Below, in pieces: positions 33,262 to 41,529 of a stretch of DNA of 64,000 bases. The first letter of the stretch is position 1, and each line of letters opens with the position of its first letter. The translations under genes and the position numbers were made by a program. The notes beneath the pieces are model-generated. The model worked only from the letters and a program-made list of their open reading frames with translations, searched no databases and had not been told where the DNA came from. Origin of the DNA: Psychrobacillus sp042885655 (GTDB lineage: Bacteria; Bacillota; Bacilli; Bacillales_A; Planococcaceae); the NCBI RefSeq assembly GCF_042885655.1, contig NZ_JBHVRO010000001.1:310001-374000 (forward strand). The letters run 5' to 3'.

Positions 33262-34974
33262 ATGGCAAAGACATTAAATAAAGTGGACGTTGTTACAGTT
33301 GGTGTCGGATGGGCTGGAGGTATCATCGGTGCTGAATGTGCAAAGGCTGGCTTGAAAGTGCTTGGTCTTGAAAGAGGAAAGAAAAGAGGTACAGAGGACT
33401 TTTTGTTAGTGCACGATGAGTATCGTTATGCTATAAGATATGATTTGATGCAGGATTTGTCCAAAGAGACGATTACGTTTAGAAACACTCGAAAACAAAG
33501 AGCTCTTCCGATGAGACAAATGGGATCGTTTCTATTAGGTGAAGGTCTTGGTGGGTCGGGTACGCATTGGAATGGAATGACATATCGTTTCCTTCCTTAT
33601 GATTTTCAAATAAAAACACAAACAGAAAAGAAATACGGAAAGAATAAGTTACCTCCGGAGTATCTAATACAAGATTGGGGGATAACTTATGACGAGTTGG
33701 AACCTTATTTTGACAAATTTGAAAAGACAGCAGGAATATCAGGGGATGATAAAAACCCGTTTGCGGGAAAACGTACCTCTGCTTTTCCAACACCTCCAAT
33801 GAAACGAACACCAATATTAAAAAAATTTGAAGCAGCGGCAACAAAACTTGGGTATCACCCTTTTATGGTCCCTTCTGCAAATTTGTCAGAGGCTTACGTA
33901 AATCCTGATGGCTCATCAATTGCTCAATGCCAATATTGTGGTTTTTGTGAAAGATTTGGTTGCGAGTATGGTGCTAAATCATCTCCTGAAGTTACTGTTA
34001 TACCGACTGCTATGAAAACAGGTAAATATGATGTTCAATTTCATGCGAATGTTATCGAAATAATGAAATCAGGAAACAAAGTAACTGGCGTAAAATATGT
34101 AGATACTCAAACTGGCGAAGAATTTATCCAGCCAGCAGATGTTGTTGTATTAACTAGTTATGTCCTGAATAATGCTAAGCTTTTGATGGTTTCAAAAATT
34201 GGAGAGCAATATAATCCGGACACTGGGAAAGGTACACTTGGGAAAAATTATGGATACCAAATTGAACCAGGTACTTCTGGGTTTTTTGATGAACAAATGA
34301 ACGTATTTATGGGTGCAGGTGCTTTAGGAATGACAATAGACGATTTTAATGGTGATAACTTCGATCATTCTAACCTTGATTTTATTCACGGAGCAAGTAT
34401 ATCCCTCACGCAATCTGGGAGTCGTCCTATATTAACAAATCCAGTTCCATCAGATGTTCCGGTATGGGGTGCAGAATTTAAAAAAGCATCTATCGAAAAT
34501 TACTCTCGAACATTATCTGTTTTTGGACAAGGGGCATCAATGCCTCACAAAGAAAACTATATGACTCTAGATTCAAGTTACAAAGATGTTTATGGTGTTC
34601 CTCTTCTTCAGTTGACATACAACTTTACTGAACAAGACCGTAAACTTCATGAATACATTACGAAAAGAACAGCAGAAATAATGAAGGATATGGGTGCTAA
34701 AAAGGTGGAAGCTGGAAGTCCCATTACTAATTATGATATCGTTCCGTATCAATCGACGCATAATACAGGTGGAACGATAATGGGTGCTAGTCCAGACAAT
34801 AGTGTTGTGAATAATTATTTACAACACTGGGATGCCGAAAACCTTTTTGTAGTTGGTGCTGGTAACTTTGCACACAATGGTGGTTATAACCCAACTGCAA
34901 CTGTTGGGGCACTTGCATATCGCGCTGCTGAAGGTATTGTGAAGTACAGAAAAAGTGGAGGTTCGCTCGTTTAA
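33262..34974 (+). CDS. GMC family oxidoreductase, gluconate 2-dehydrogenase flavoprotein type
   Basis: This is a 570-aa FAD-dependent dehydrogenase. The dinucleotide fold is TVGVGWAGGIIGAECAKAGL (residues 12-31) ending in LERG. A conserved GMC segment is LGEGLGGSGTHWNGMTYR (about 91-108), a cysteine cluster lies at CQYCGFCERFGCEYG, and the C-terminal catalytic part has YQSTHNTGGTIMGASP and LFVVGAGNFAHNGGYNPTATVGALAYR. It has no signal peptide of its own; export would occur in complex with the Tat-tagged small subunit. No cytochrome c subunit gene is next to it, so the electron acceptor is unknown. Substrate is a sugar, sugar acid or alcohol by family, not determined here. Confidence 0.88.
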   Translation: MAKTLNKVDVVTVGVGWAGGIIGAECAKAGLKVLGLERGKKRGTEDFLLVHDEYRYAIRYDLMQDLSKETITFRNTRKQRALPMRQMGSFLLGEGLGGSGTHWNGMTYRFLPYDFQIKTQTEKKYGKNKLPPEYLIQDWGITYDELEPYFDKFEKTAGISGDDKNPFAGKRTSAFPTPPMKRTPILKKFEAAATKLGYHPFMVPSANLSEAYVNPDGSSIAQCQYCGFCERFGCEYGAKSSPEVTVIPTAMKTGKYDVQFHANVIEIMKSGNKVTGVKYVDTQTGEEFIQPADVVVLTSYVLNNAKLLMVSKIGEQYNPDTGKGTLGKNYGYQIEPGTSGFFDEQMNVFMGAGALGMTIDDFNGDNFDHSNLDFIHGASISLTQSGSRPILTNPVPSDVPVWGAEFKKASIENYSRTLSVFGQGASMPHKENYMTLDSSYKDVYGVPLLQLTYNFTEQDRKLHEYITKRTAEIMKDMGAKKVEAGSPITNYDIVPYQSTHNTGGTIMGASPDNSVVNNYLQHWDAENLFVVGAGNFAHNGGYNPTATVGALAYRAAEGIVKYRKSGGSLV

Positions 34975-34994
34975 TTAGAAAAGGAGGCATTTTG

Positions 34995-35198
34995 ATGGGT
35001 TTATCAAGTATCGGTATACCTGGTTTAATCATTATATTGGTTATTATTTTAGTATTATTCGGCCCAAGGAAACTCCCCGAAATTGGATCAGCTGTAGGTA
35101 AAACACTCGCTGAATTTAAGAAATCAACTCGGGAGATCATGGAAGATGAAACAGTCACTAAGAACATAGAGAAAATTGAGAAGAAAGAGATTGAATAG
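34995..35198 (+). CDS. tatA: Twin-arginine translocase protein TatA
   Basis: TatA forms the translocating pore of the Tat pathway. The 67-aa product has one N-terminal helix (GIPGLIIILVIILVLFGPRKL), the conserved FGP hinge, and an amphipathic helix (LPEIGSAVGKTLAEFKKSTREI) with an acidic/basic tail. ATG 34995 follows AAGGAGG by seven bases. It sits between a Tat-dependent enzyme and tatC, so it is probably a substrate-dedicated translocase. Confidence 0.95.
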   Translation: MGLSSIGIPGLIIILVIILVLFGPRKLPEIGSAVGKTLAEFKKSTREIMEDETVTKNIEKIEKKEIE

Positions 35199-35213
35199 AT
35201 AGCAGGTGATGAA

Positions 35214-36086
35214 ATGGATCCATACGGAGATCATAATCGTAAAATCTTAAGTCCTCTAGATAAAGTTATAGAGGAACAGGGAGAAACACTTAAAATAGAT
35301 GTATTAAAAGATAATGACTTTCAACCAAAGGATATAATAGATACAAAGGTGCCAGTGATTGATTTTAACGTCACGTCCCTTGTTGAGCATCTTACGGATT
35401 TAAGAAAACAGCTTATTAAAGGATCTGCTGTGTTTCTAGTATTTTTCTTAGCCGTATTTGCATCCATTAATTTATGGTTCCCTTACGTCACACGTGGTCA
35501 TCAGTTAATGATTCTAGGTCCACTGGAAGTCGTTAAATTTTATATGTCCATTTCAGTGGCATTAGCATTTGGATTGTCCTTGCCTTTTCTTTGTCATTTT
35601 CTATGGCAATTTGTGAAGCCTGGTTTAAATGAAAGGGAAAGTCGTTTTCTTAGTTTTTTTTCTCCTATTATGCTACTGCTATTTATAGGTGGAGTATCAT
35701 TTGGATACTTTATTGTTAACCCACTTAGTTATCACTTTCTTGTCTCCCTTGGAGCTATGAATTTTACAATTATGGTGTCCGCTCAAGAATATGTTAAATT
35801 TTTGCTGATGACAACAATGCCTATTGGTATAATTTTTGAATTGCCAATTGTTACGCTATTTTTAGCGACGATTGGATTGTTAACTGCAGAGTCGATGAGA
35901 AAAGTGAGGAAATGGTCGTATCTTGCTATCGGTATTATTTCAGCTTTAATTACACCTCCAGATTTTGTGAGTCAGCTAATCGTATTGATACCAATGGCTT
36001 TGCTTTATGAAGCAAGTATTCATGTGGTTATTTATGCGGAAAAAAGAAGTATTACTACAAAACAAAAAACCGAAACCCAACAATAG
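35214..36086 (+). CDS. tatC: Twin-arginine translocase protein TatC with N-terminal extension
   Basis: TatC recognises the twin-arginine signal. The 290-aa product has six membrane helices and the conserved core SLVEHLTDLRKQLI, WQFVKPGLNERESR, GYFIVNPLSYHFL and the FELPIV glutamate, ending with SALITPPDFVSQL. The first ~50 residues (charged, with no helix) are an extension not typical of TatC, which normally starts near VEHLTDLRK. The ribosome site is modest (AGGTGA). It follows tatA by 15 bases and ends inside a hairpin terminator. With tatA it serves the upstream flavoprotein complex, by context. Confidence 0.94.
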   Translation: MDPYGDHNRKILSPLDKVIEEQGETLKIDVLKDNDFQPKDIIDTKVPVIDFNVTSLVEHLTDLRKQLIKGSAVFLVFFLAVFASINLWFPYVTRGHQLMILGPLEVVKFYMSISVALAFGLSLPFLCHFLWQFVKPGLNERESRFLSFFSPIMLLLFIGGVSFGYFIVNPLSYHFLVSLGAMNFTIMVSAQEYVKFLLMTTMPIGIIFELPIVTLFLATIGLLTAESMRKVRKWSYLAIGIISALITPPDFVSQLIVLIPMALLYEASIHVVIYAEKRSITTKQKTETQQ

Positions 36087-36097
36087 GGTTTCGGTTT
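36067..36097. terminator. Hairpin overlapping the tatC stop
   Basis: AAACCGAAACCC pairs perfectly with GGGTTTCGGTTT around a seven-base loop; the tatC TAG lies in the loop edge. The plus strand is not followed by a T-run, but on the minus strand the stem is followed by a T-rich tract. It acts best for transcripts coming from the right. Confidence 0.7.
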
Positions 36098-36135
36098 CAA
36101 ACTGTAGACAAACGCTAAAGTATTTTGCTTTTAAA
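36098..36135. repeat. Partial copy of the 8.76/43.5-kb repeat family (right-end type)
   Basis: TTTCAAACTGTAGACAAACGC just after the tatC hairpin matches the reverse complement of the right end of the other copies (TTTCAGACTGTTGACAAACGC at 8.9 kb). As in those copies, it directly follows a strong hairpin. I could not find a convincing opposite end, so the element is probably decayed. Confidence 0.5.
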
Positions 36136-36260
36136 AAATACTTTCTTTCCGCTGGGAGCAATGAGCCACCTCCAACTCTATCGCTTAAGGATATTGAAAA
36201 AATGATCATCCGATTCCCCAAAAGAATAAGAAAGTATATATATTTTTCTGCCATGAACAG

Positions 36261-36450
36261 GTTGATCTCCGCTGCAGGCGGACGCTTTCCAGGGGGCAAG
36301 CATCAAGCCGCTTCGGGCCAACACGACGTTGGTCACAAAGGCGTTGCCACACGATGTGGCGCTCTTAGCCTTTGAACAATTGAACGCTCAGTCCAGGGTC
36401 TTGATTTGCTTGCTAATCCCCTAGGAGTCGCCGCCTTCCGCTCCAATCAA
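36261..36450. repeat. GC-rich MITE-like element with terminal inverted repeats
   Basis: The left part (GTTGATCTCCGCTGCAGGCG, then GACGCTTTCCAGGGGGCAAG) and the right part (TTGCTTGCTAATCCCCTAGG, then AGTCGCCGCCTTCCGCTCCA) form an imperfect inverted repeat. The interior holds two perfect small hairpins, CCAAC-ACGAC-GTTGG and GCCACA-CGA-TGTGGC. Local GC is far above the surroundings. The pattern CTTTCC...GGG / CCC...GGAGTCGCC is shared with the element at 42.48 kb. It does not code for protein. Confidence 0.75.
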
Positions 36451-36507
36451 TAGGGCAAGTGGAAGTAAAGAAAAATAGGCAGTGTCGATTGATAAAGAAG
36501 CGATGCC

Positions 36508-36537
36508 GCGGACGAAATTGTATCTTCGTCCGCTTTT
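36508..36537 (+). terminator. Orphan intrinsic terminator in the tatC-feo gap
   Basis: GCGGACGAA and TTCGTCCGC form a perfect nine-base stem around eight bases, followed by TTTT. No annotated gene ends here, so it implies a transcript from the structured region upstream, or a leftover part of a repeat. Confidence 0.6.
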
Positions 36538-36640
36538 AAAAGAGTAGGACAGGATATTATCTTTAATTATCCAAACCAAAAGCACCTTGACTTTAAATAA
36601 TTCAAGAGGGCGACGGACAAACATCCACCGCAAGATGACC

Positions 36641-36683
36641 AAAAAAATGGATTGTGAAGTGACTGCGTCACTTCACAATCCAT
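36641..36683 (-). terminator. Terminator of the feo operon
   Basis: A perfect 17-base inverted repeat, ATGGATTGTGAAGTGAC and GTCACTTCACAATCCAT, around TGC. An A-run on the left becomes a T-run on the minus strand. It is the strongest hairpin in the region and lies 120 bases past the last feo gene. Confidence 0.88.
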
Positions 36684-36805
36684 AATTCTAACGGTAATAG
36701 TGTAGCCAATGTTTTGTCCAAAACACGTTGGAATTGGCAAAAGACATGTTGCTCTTAAATCGCAGTTGCCATTTTCTTATTCTAAAAGATACTTCTCAAA
36801 CCATT

Positions 36806-36952
36806 TTACTTATTTGTTGAACAGGAAGTTGAACATTTTTCGCTTAATGCACAACCTGCACATTTGCCCATTTTGCTTTTTTTAACAAAACGCATGAGTG
36901 TAAAAATAGCATAGCCGAAAATGAGTACGCCAAGAATGACGCTTACTAACAT
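36806..36952 (-). CDS. FeoB-associated Cys-rich membrane protein
   Basis: This is a 48-aa protein with an N-terminal helix (MLVSVILGVLIFGYAIFTLM), a basic stretch (RFVKKSKMGK) and a cysteine-rich end (CAGCALSEKCSTSCS). This is the pattern of the small FeoB-associated family that accompanies feoB in Firmicutes. I start it at the ATG at 36952 with AAGGAAA upstream; the frame is open further but not supported. It begins 23 bases after feoB and shares its operon. A role in supporting ferrous iron transport is inferred from the family. Confidence 0.85.
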   Translation of the reverse strand: MLVSVILGVLIFGYAIFTLMRFVKKSKMGKCAGCALSEKCSTSCSTNK

Positions 36953-36975
36953 TTTGTTTTCCTTCTTTCTGATTA

Positions 36976-38982
36976 TTAGAATCCTAGAAGACGCCCACCT
37001 TGATAAATGATGATTGATACAATATAGGCAATGATTAGTGCATAAATAATGGAAAACCAAGTCCATTTCGTTGAACCTGTTTCTTTTTTAATTGCTGCAA
37101 CAGTTGCTAAACATGGAACATACAGCAATATGAATGCTAAAAAACTGTAGGCAGAAAGTGGAGAAAAGAAATCAGCCATAACGCCTTGTAATGTATGCAT
37201 GTCAGGAGCAACGTAAATAATGTTCATGGTTGAAACGACAACTTCTTTTGCAAGAAAACCGGTTAATAACGCCGCTCCTGCTTGCCAGTTCCCAAATCCA
37301 ATCGGATCAAGAATTGGAGCAATTGCGCCACCGATTAGAGCTAGAAAACTTTTATCCATTGGAACATTTAATCCGTGAGGTCCAGAATACGTTAATAACC
37401 AAATCACAACGGATCCACCAAAAATAAATGTACCAGCTTTGCGTATAAATCCTTTTCCTTTTTCCCATGTACTTTGTAATAAAGTCTTAAGTTGCGGGAT
37501 TCTATAAGGTGGTAGTTCAATAACAAAAAACGAACTTGCTTGTTTTAATATAGTAGCTGAGAAAATCTTTGCTAATGTTAATGCTAGAATAATACCTAAC
37601 AAATATAGTGACAACACAATTAATGCTTGATTATGCTTAAAAAAGGCACCGACGAACAAACTATATACAGTTAATCGGGCAGAACAAGACATAAGCGGTG
37701 TTAAAATAATAGTGAGTAGTCTTTCTTTAGGTTGCTCAATGGTTCTTGCAGCCATAATTCCAGGTACATTGCATCCAAACCCTATAATCATCGGAATGAA
37801 TGCTTTACCATTTAGTCCTATGCTCTCCATTATTTTATCCATAACCATAGCAACTCGAGCCATATACCCTGAATCCTCAATGAACGAAATGAGAAAGAAA
37901 AGCATAAAGATTTGCGGGACAAAAACAATAACTCCTCCAACACCTGCTACAATTCCTTGGAGAATTAACGCTCGAATAAAGTCGGTTGCTCCTACCACGT
38001 TAAGTAAGCTATTCAATGTATCTGTAAGTGGTCCGGTTATAAAATAGTCTAAACCATCTGAGAGTGGCGTTCCTGCCCAATCAAAAGTTAGTTTAAAGAT
38101 GAGATACGAAAATAGTAAAAAGATTGGTAGTCCGAGCACTTTATTTGTCACTATACGATCAATTCGATCAGTAAGTGTCGTTTCATTTTGTTTGGTTTGA
38201 AGCATACAGCAAATTAATAACGATTGAATATAGTTACCACGAATTACACGAATATGATGAGCAATTGAAGTTGCTTTTGTTTCTGTCTGAATATCTCTTT
38301 CCGTCTTATTAAACAATTCATTCAAAGTCGAAACAGAAATATATTTCGTAAGTAAATCTCGAACCAAGTTGTTTCCTTCAAAAAACTGAATGGCTAACCA
38401 TCTGCTTGGTGGTAATTCTTGATTTGTTGGAATCAACGAAATTACTTGCTCAATCGCTTCTTCAAGTGTTCTTCCATAATCAATATCAAGTGGGGATTGT
38501 TGTGAGACTGATGAAGAAAGCATGGTAGCCAGTTCATCACAACCTACACCTGAACGCGCGATAATTGGAGCTACCTGACAACCGAGTCGCTCTGATAAGA
38601 GACGGACGTCAATTTCCATACCTCTTGCTTTCGCAACATCTATCATATTTAATCCTATAGTGAGCGGTTTTCCATATTCTAAAAGTTGCAAAGTTAAATA
38701 TAAATTTCGTTCTAATTGGGAAGCATCCACAATGTTTAATATCATAGAAACATCATCATAAAGAAGATAGTTAGTAGCAACACCTTCGTCTTTAGATAAT
38801 GGATTAAGTGAGTAAACGCCTGGTAAGTCAACTAAGTTTCCTAAATTATTTTTTAAGACACCGACTTTTTTTTCAACTGTCACTCCTGTCCAGTTTCCCA
38901 CATATTCATAGGAGCCTGTGAGTCTGTTGAATAAGGAAGTTTTTCCTGTGTTCGGGTTACCAGCCAATGCAACTGTGTTCAT
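36976..38982 (-). CDS. feoB: Ferrous iron transport protein B
   Basis: FeoB is the GTP-dependent ferrous iron importer. The 668-aa protein has an N-terminal G domain with G1 GNPNTGKTSLFN (residues 7-18), the conserved WTGVTVEKKVG switch, G3 VDLPGVY, and G4 LNMID. The membrane part contains FLISFIEDSGYMARVAMVMDK, IGFGCNVPGIMAARTI (the CysVP motif), the Gate-type ILTPLMSCSARLTVY and GFLAKEVVVSTM. It overlaps feoA by four bases. The operon is preceded by a Fur box, so it should be induced under iron starvation. Confidence 0.97.
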   Translation of the reverse strand: MNTVALAGNPNTGKTSLFNRLTGSYEYVGNWTGVTVEKKVGVLKNNLGNLVDLPGVYSLNPLSKDEGVATNYLLYDDVSMILNIVDASQLERNLYLTLQLLEYGKPLTIGLNMIDVAKARGMEIDVRLLSERLGCQVAPIIARSGVGCDELATMLSSSVSQQSPLDIDYGRTLEEAIEQVISLIPTNQELPPSRWLAIQFFEGNNLVRDLLTKYISVSTLNELFNKTERDIQTETKATSIAHHIRVIRGNYIQSLLICCMLQTKQNETTLTDRIDRIVTNKVLGLPIFLLFSYLIFKLTFDWAGTPLSDGLDYFITGPLTDTLNSLLNVVGATDFIRALILQGIVAGVGGVIVFVPQIFMLFFLISFIEDSGYMARVAMVMDKIMESIGLNGKAFIPMIIGFGCNVPGIMAARTIEQPKERLLTIILTPLMSCSARLTVYSLFVGAFFKHNQALIVLSLYLLGIILALTLAKIFSATILKQASSFFVIELPPYRIPQLKTLLQSTWEKGKGFIRKAGTFIFGGSVVIWLLTYSGPHGLNVPMDKSFLALIGGAIAPILDPIGFGNWQAGAALLTGFLAKEVVVSTMNIIYVAPDMHTLQGVMADFFSPLSAYSFLAFILLYVPCLATVAAIKKETGSTKWTWFSIIYALIIAYIVSIIIYQGGRLLGF

Positions 38983-39206
38983 ACACTCTCCACCCGAATC
39001 ATTTTAGCTTCACGTCGGCGAATTCCTATTAATTGTCCTTTTGCTTCAATTGCAATTGGACCTCCTAACGGTAATATTCGTTTAATCATTACAACAGTAC
39101 CCTGCATAATTCCTAAATCTAATAAACGACGCTGAACAAGTTCATTCATATGATTAGTATTCGTAATACGTACTCTTTCACCTGCGTGTATGTCTGTTAA
39201 AAGCAT
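38979..39206 (-). CDS. feoA: Ferrous iron transport protein A
   Basis: FeoA is a small SH3-like cytoplasmic partner of FeoB. I start it at the ATG at 39206 with GAGGTGAATGG upstream (75 aa); the frame is open to 39242. It shows the family pattern DIHAGERVRITNTN, QRRLLDLGIMQGTVVMIKRILPLGGPIAIEAKGQ and LIGIRRREAKMIRV. It overlaps feoB. Confidence 0.95.
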   Translation of the reverse strand: MLLTDIHAGERVRITNTNHMNELVQRRLLDLGIMQGTVVMIKRILPLGGPIAIEAKGQLIGIRRREAKMIRVESV

Positions 39207-39254
39207 TCCATTCACCTCTATTAGGATGACAATATAAATCATTTTTACTTTACA

Positions 39255-39283
39255 AGTATATGAGAATGATAATCACTTGTAAA
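39255..39283 (-). promoter_or_regulatory. feo promoter with Fur box in the spacer
   Basis: On the minus strand TTTACA and TATACT are separated by exactly 17 bases. The plus-strand sequence TGAGAATGATAATCA (39261-39275) is close to the 7-1-7 Fur box (TGATAAT-N-ATTATCA) with one mismatch per arm. Iron-loaded Fur would block the polymerase. Confidence 0.85.
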
Positions 39284-39416
39284 TACTTAAAATTGCGGTT
39301 AATATCAACTGTCTTTTCAACAGAATTTTGTGTATATTATCATTATATAAACTATAGTTGCGTTAAAAATAGATGAGAATCTAGTTGGAAAAATTCTTGA
39401 AGACAGGTGGACGATC

Positions 39417-40091
39417 ATGAAGATTCTATTGGCAGAAGACGATCATCGTTTAGGCAAGTTGTTAGAACATATGCTAAAAAGAAAAGAAGGATACACGGTG
39501 GAATGGTATACGAATGGAAGAGAAGCGTATGAATATGCTATAGAATCTCATTATGATGTATTAATTTTAGATTGGATGTTACCTGAATTGGATGGAATAA
39601 CGGTTTGCCAAAGATTAAGACAAAATGGATATATAGGCGCGATTTTAATCTTAACAGCGAAAGACGATGTGCTAGATCGAGTAAAAGGTCTCGACTCTGG
39701 CGCTGACGATTACCTAACAAAACCATTTGAGTTTGAAGAACTCTTTGCGAGAATCCGTGTTCTTTCCAGAAGAAACTATGCTCCCATACAAGAGGATGTG
39801 GTTATTTTTGGTGATTTAACTATTGATCGGACCAAACATACTTTACACCGAAATGGGATCGAAATATCTTTAACTCCAAAAGAGTTCCAATTACTAGATT
39901 TATTAATTCGGAATAAAGGAAAGGTTTTAACTCGAGAAGTAATTCTCGACCGAGTATGGGGTTATAATGCAGAGGTTACAAGCAATTCGGTGGATGCTTA
40001 TATCAGACTTCTTCGAAAAAAAGTGGACCAAGAAGGCGAAAAAACAATTATTTGTAATATTCGAGGAGTAGGATATTCCGTTGAAACATAA
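39417..40091 (+). CDS. OmpR/PhoB family response regulator
   Basis: This is a 224-aa response regulator. The receiver domain has LLAEDD at residues 4-9, the phospho-acceptor aspartate in LILDWMLPELDG, the threonine in LILTAKD and the lysine in ADDYLTKPFEFEEL. The C-terminal winged helix (FGDLTIDRTKHTLHRNG; LTPKEFQLLDLLIRNKGKVL; NSVDAYIRLLRKKVD; IRGVGYSVE) binds DNA. It overlaps the sensor kinase gene by 11 bases. By context it controls the membrane protein gene at 41.5 kb; the stimulus is unknown. Confidence 0.95.
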   Translation: MKILLAEDDHRLGKLLEHMLKRKEGYTVEWYTNGREAYEYAIESHYDVLILDWMLPELDGITVCQRLRQNGYIGAILILTAKDDVLDRVKGLDSGADDYLTKPFEFEELFARIRVLSRRNYAPIQEDVVIFGDLTIDRTKHTLHRNGIEISLTPKEFQLLDLLIRNKGKVLTREVILDRVWGYNAEVTSNSVDAYIRLLRKKVDQEGEKTIICNIRGVGYSVET

Positions 40092-41421
40092 TGTAAATGT
40101 ATTTTCTACAACTAGAAAAAATTTAGCCCAATATAACAGTAGGATGCTAATTGTATTTTTATTACTTTTTAATATTGTGATTAGTATTTTTCTTTTTATC
40201 AATATGTACAATGAACAAAAAGTAACGATGTTCGATATAGCCAAACAAGAGATAAAAGAGTTACAAACGGATGGTAAGGAATTATCAAGTGTTCTAAATC
40301 AGAATACTGGAACAGAATCTAACAGTACTAAAACGCAAGGAGTATTCCTAACCTATTTTCTAAAATCAAATAATGAATTAGTGATAATTGATGAGTTTTC
40401 AATAAAAATGAGAGCTCTTTTTTTAAAAACGGTGGAGAATTGGAAACCCTCTGACATGGAGGCTAAATATCAAAAGATACAACTTTCCAAAAATAACTCT
40501 ATATATCTTCTTATCGTTTCACAAAATGTTTATGAAAAGGGTAGCCTAAAAGGAACTATTTATATCGGAAAGGATATTACTTTTTTAAGAAATATGTTTA
40601 TCCATTTTTTGTTGATCCTTCTTGGAATATCTCTCATCTTTTTTGTCATTGCTCTTATAGTAGGACAAGCTATGACAAAACGAGCGATGGAACCAATACT
40701 AAAAACCTATAATCTACAATCAGAATTCATTGCGGATGCTTCCCATGAGTTAAGGACACCCTTAAGTGTTTTAAAGTCTGGTTTAGAAGTTATTGAATAT
40801 GAAGAGGGCAATAAATTTTCATCATTTTCTAAAAGTATATTATCTGATTTAAAAGAAGAAATAAGAAGCACAACACAACTAGTAAGTAATTTATTATTTT
40901 TAATACGGTCAGATTCAAGGGAACAATCGTCTGTAGCTGAGGAGTTTGACTTGCAAGAGTTAATGCAACAAATTTTAAGGTCATTCCATCATTTGTCTGA
41001 AACTAAGAAGATATTATTGGATTTACAAATATTAACTCCACAAATTCTGTTTACTGATAGAGAAAAATTAAAGCAATTGCTGTACATCCTTTTTGATAAT
41101 GCAATAAAGTACACACCAAGTGGAGGAAAGATAAGCATCTCCTATGAACTGAAGACAGATTATCAAAATGAAAAGCTATATATAGTTGTTAGCGACAATG
41201 GTATTGGTATTCCTTTAGAACAGCAAGAGCGTATATTTGACCGTTTTTACCGTGTCGATAAAAGTCGTTCACGTCAAAGTGGTAGTTCAGGTCTTGGATT
41301 ACCTATTGGTAAATCTATTGTAGAATCATTAAATGGCACTATTAATGTTACGAGCGATTTGAATAAAGGAAGCGAGTTTACAATAACAATACCACTTACA
41401 AAAGCAATTAGTAGAGATTGA
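40081..41421 (+). CDS. Sensor histidine kinase
   Basis: This is a 446-aa kinase with two transmembrane helices (about residues 19-38 and 178-198) flanking a 140-residue outside domain. The H-box is FIADASHELRTPLSVLKSGLE (about 218-237), then the N-box (LFDNAIKYTPSGG), G1 (VVSDNGIGIPLEQQ), F-box (RIFDRFYR) and G2 (GSSGLGLPIGKSI). The start is TTG 40081, preceded by CGAGGAGTAGG. It overlaps the response regulator gene. The extracellular part is not recognisable. The phospho-histidine is the H of ASHELRTP. Confidence 0.93.
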   Translation: MKHNVNVFSTTRKNLAQYNSRMLIVFLLLFNIVISIFLFINMYNEQKVTMFDIAKQEIKELQTDGKELSSVLNQNTGTESNSTKTQGVFLTYFLKSNNELVIIDEFSIKMRALFLKTVENWKPSDMEAKYQKIQLSKNNSIYLLIVSQNVYEKGSLKGTIYIGKDITFLRNMFIHFLLILLGISLIFFVIALIVGQAMTKRAMEPILKTYNLQSEFIADASHELRTPLSVLKSGLEVIEYEEGNKFSSFSKSILSDLKEEIRSTTQLVSNLLFLIRSDSREQSSVAEEFDLQELMQQILRSFHHLSETKKILLDLQILTPQILFTDREKLKQLLYILFDNAIKYTPSGGKISISYELKTDYQNEKLYIVVSDNGIGIPLEQQERIFDRFYRVDKSRSRQSGSSGLGLPIGKSIVESLNGTINVTSDLNKGSEFTITIPLTKAISRD

Positions 41422-41453
41422 AAAAATGTTTAACATTCAAAAAAAACCATTAA

Positions 41454-41472
41454 TTTTCATTTGTTTTTCATT
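41454..41472 (+). promoter_or_regulatory. Direct repeats spaced 11 bases, candidate response-regulator site
   Basis: TTTTCATT occurs at 41454-41461 and again at 41465-41472, one helical turn apart, in the gap before the membrane protein gene. Winged-helix response regulators of the PhoB type often bind such tandem sites. A -10-like TATTTTATAG follows. Confidence 0.4.
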
Positions 41473-41529
41473 CTTGTATTTTATAGTTTTCTCTAGGGAA
41501 TAATATTAAAAAATGAGGAGGATTAATAA

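Noticed and set aside
36007..36375. 122-codon frame overlapping the end of tatC and the repeat region
   Set aside because: Overlaps tatC in another frame and runs through non-coding repeats; start not supported.
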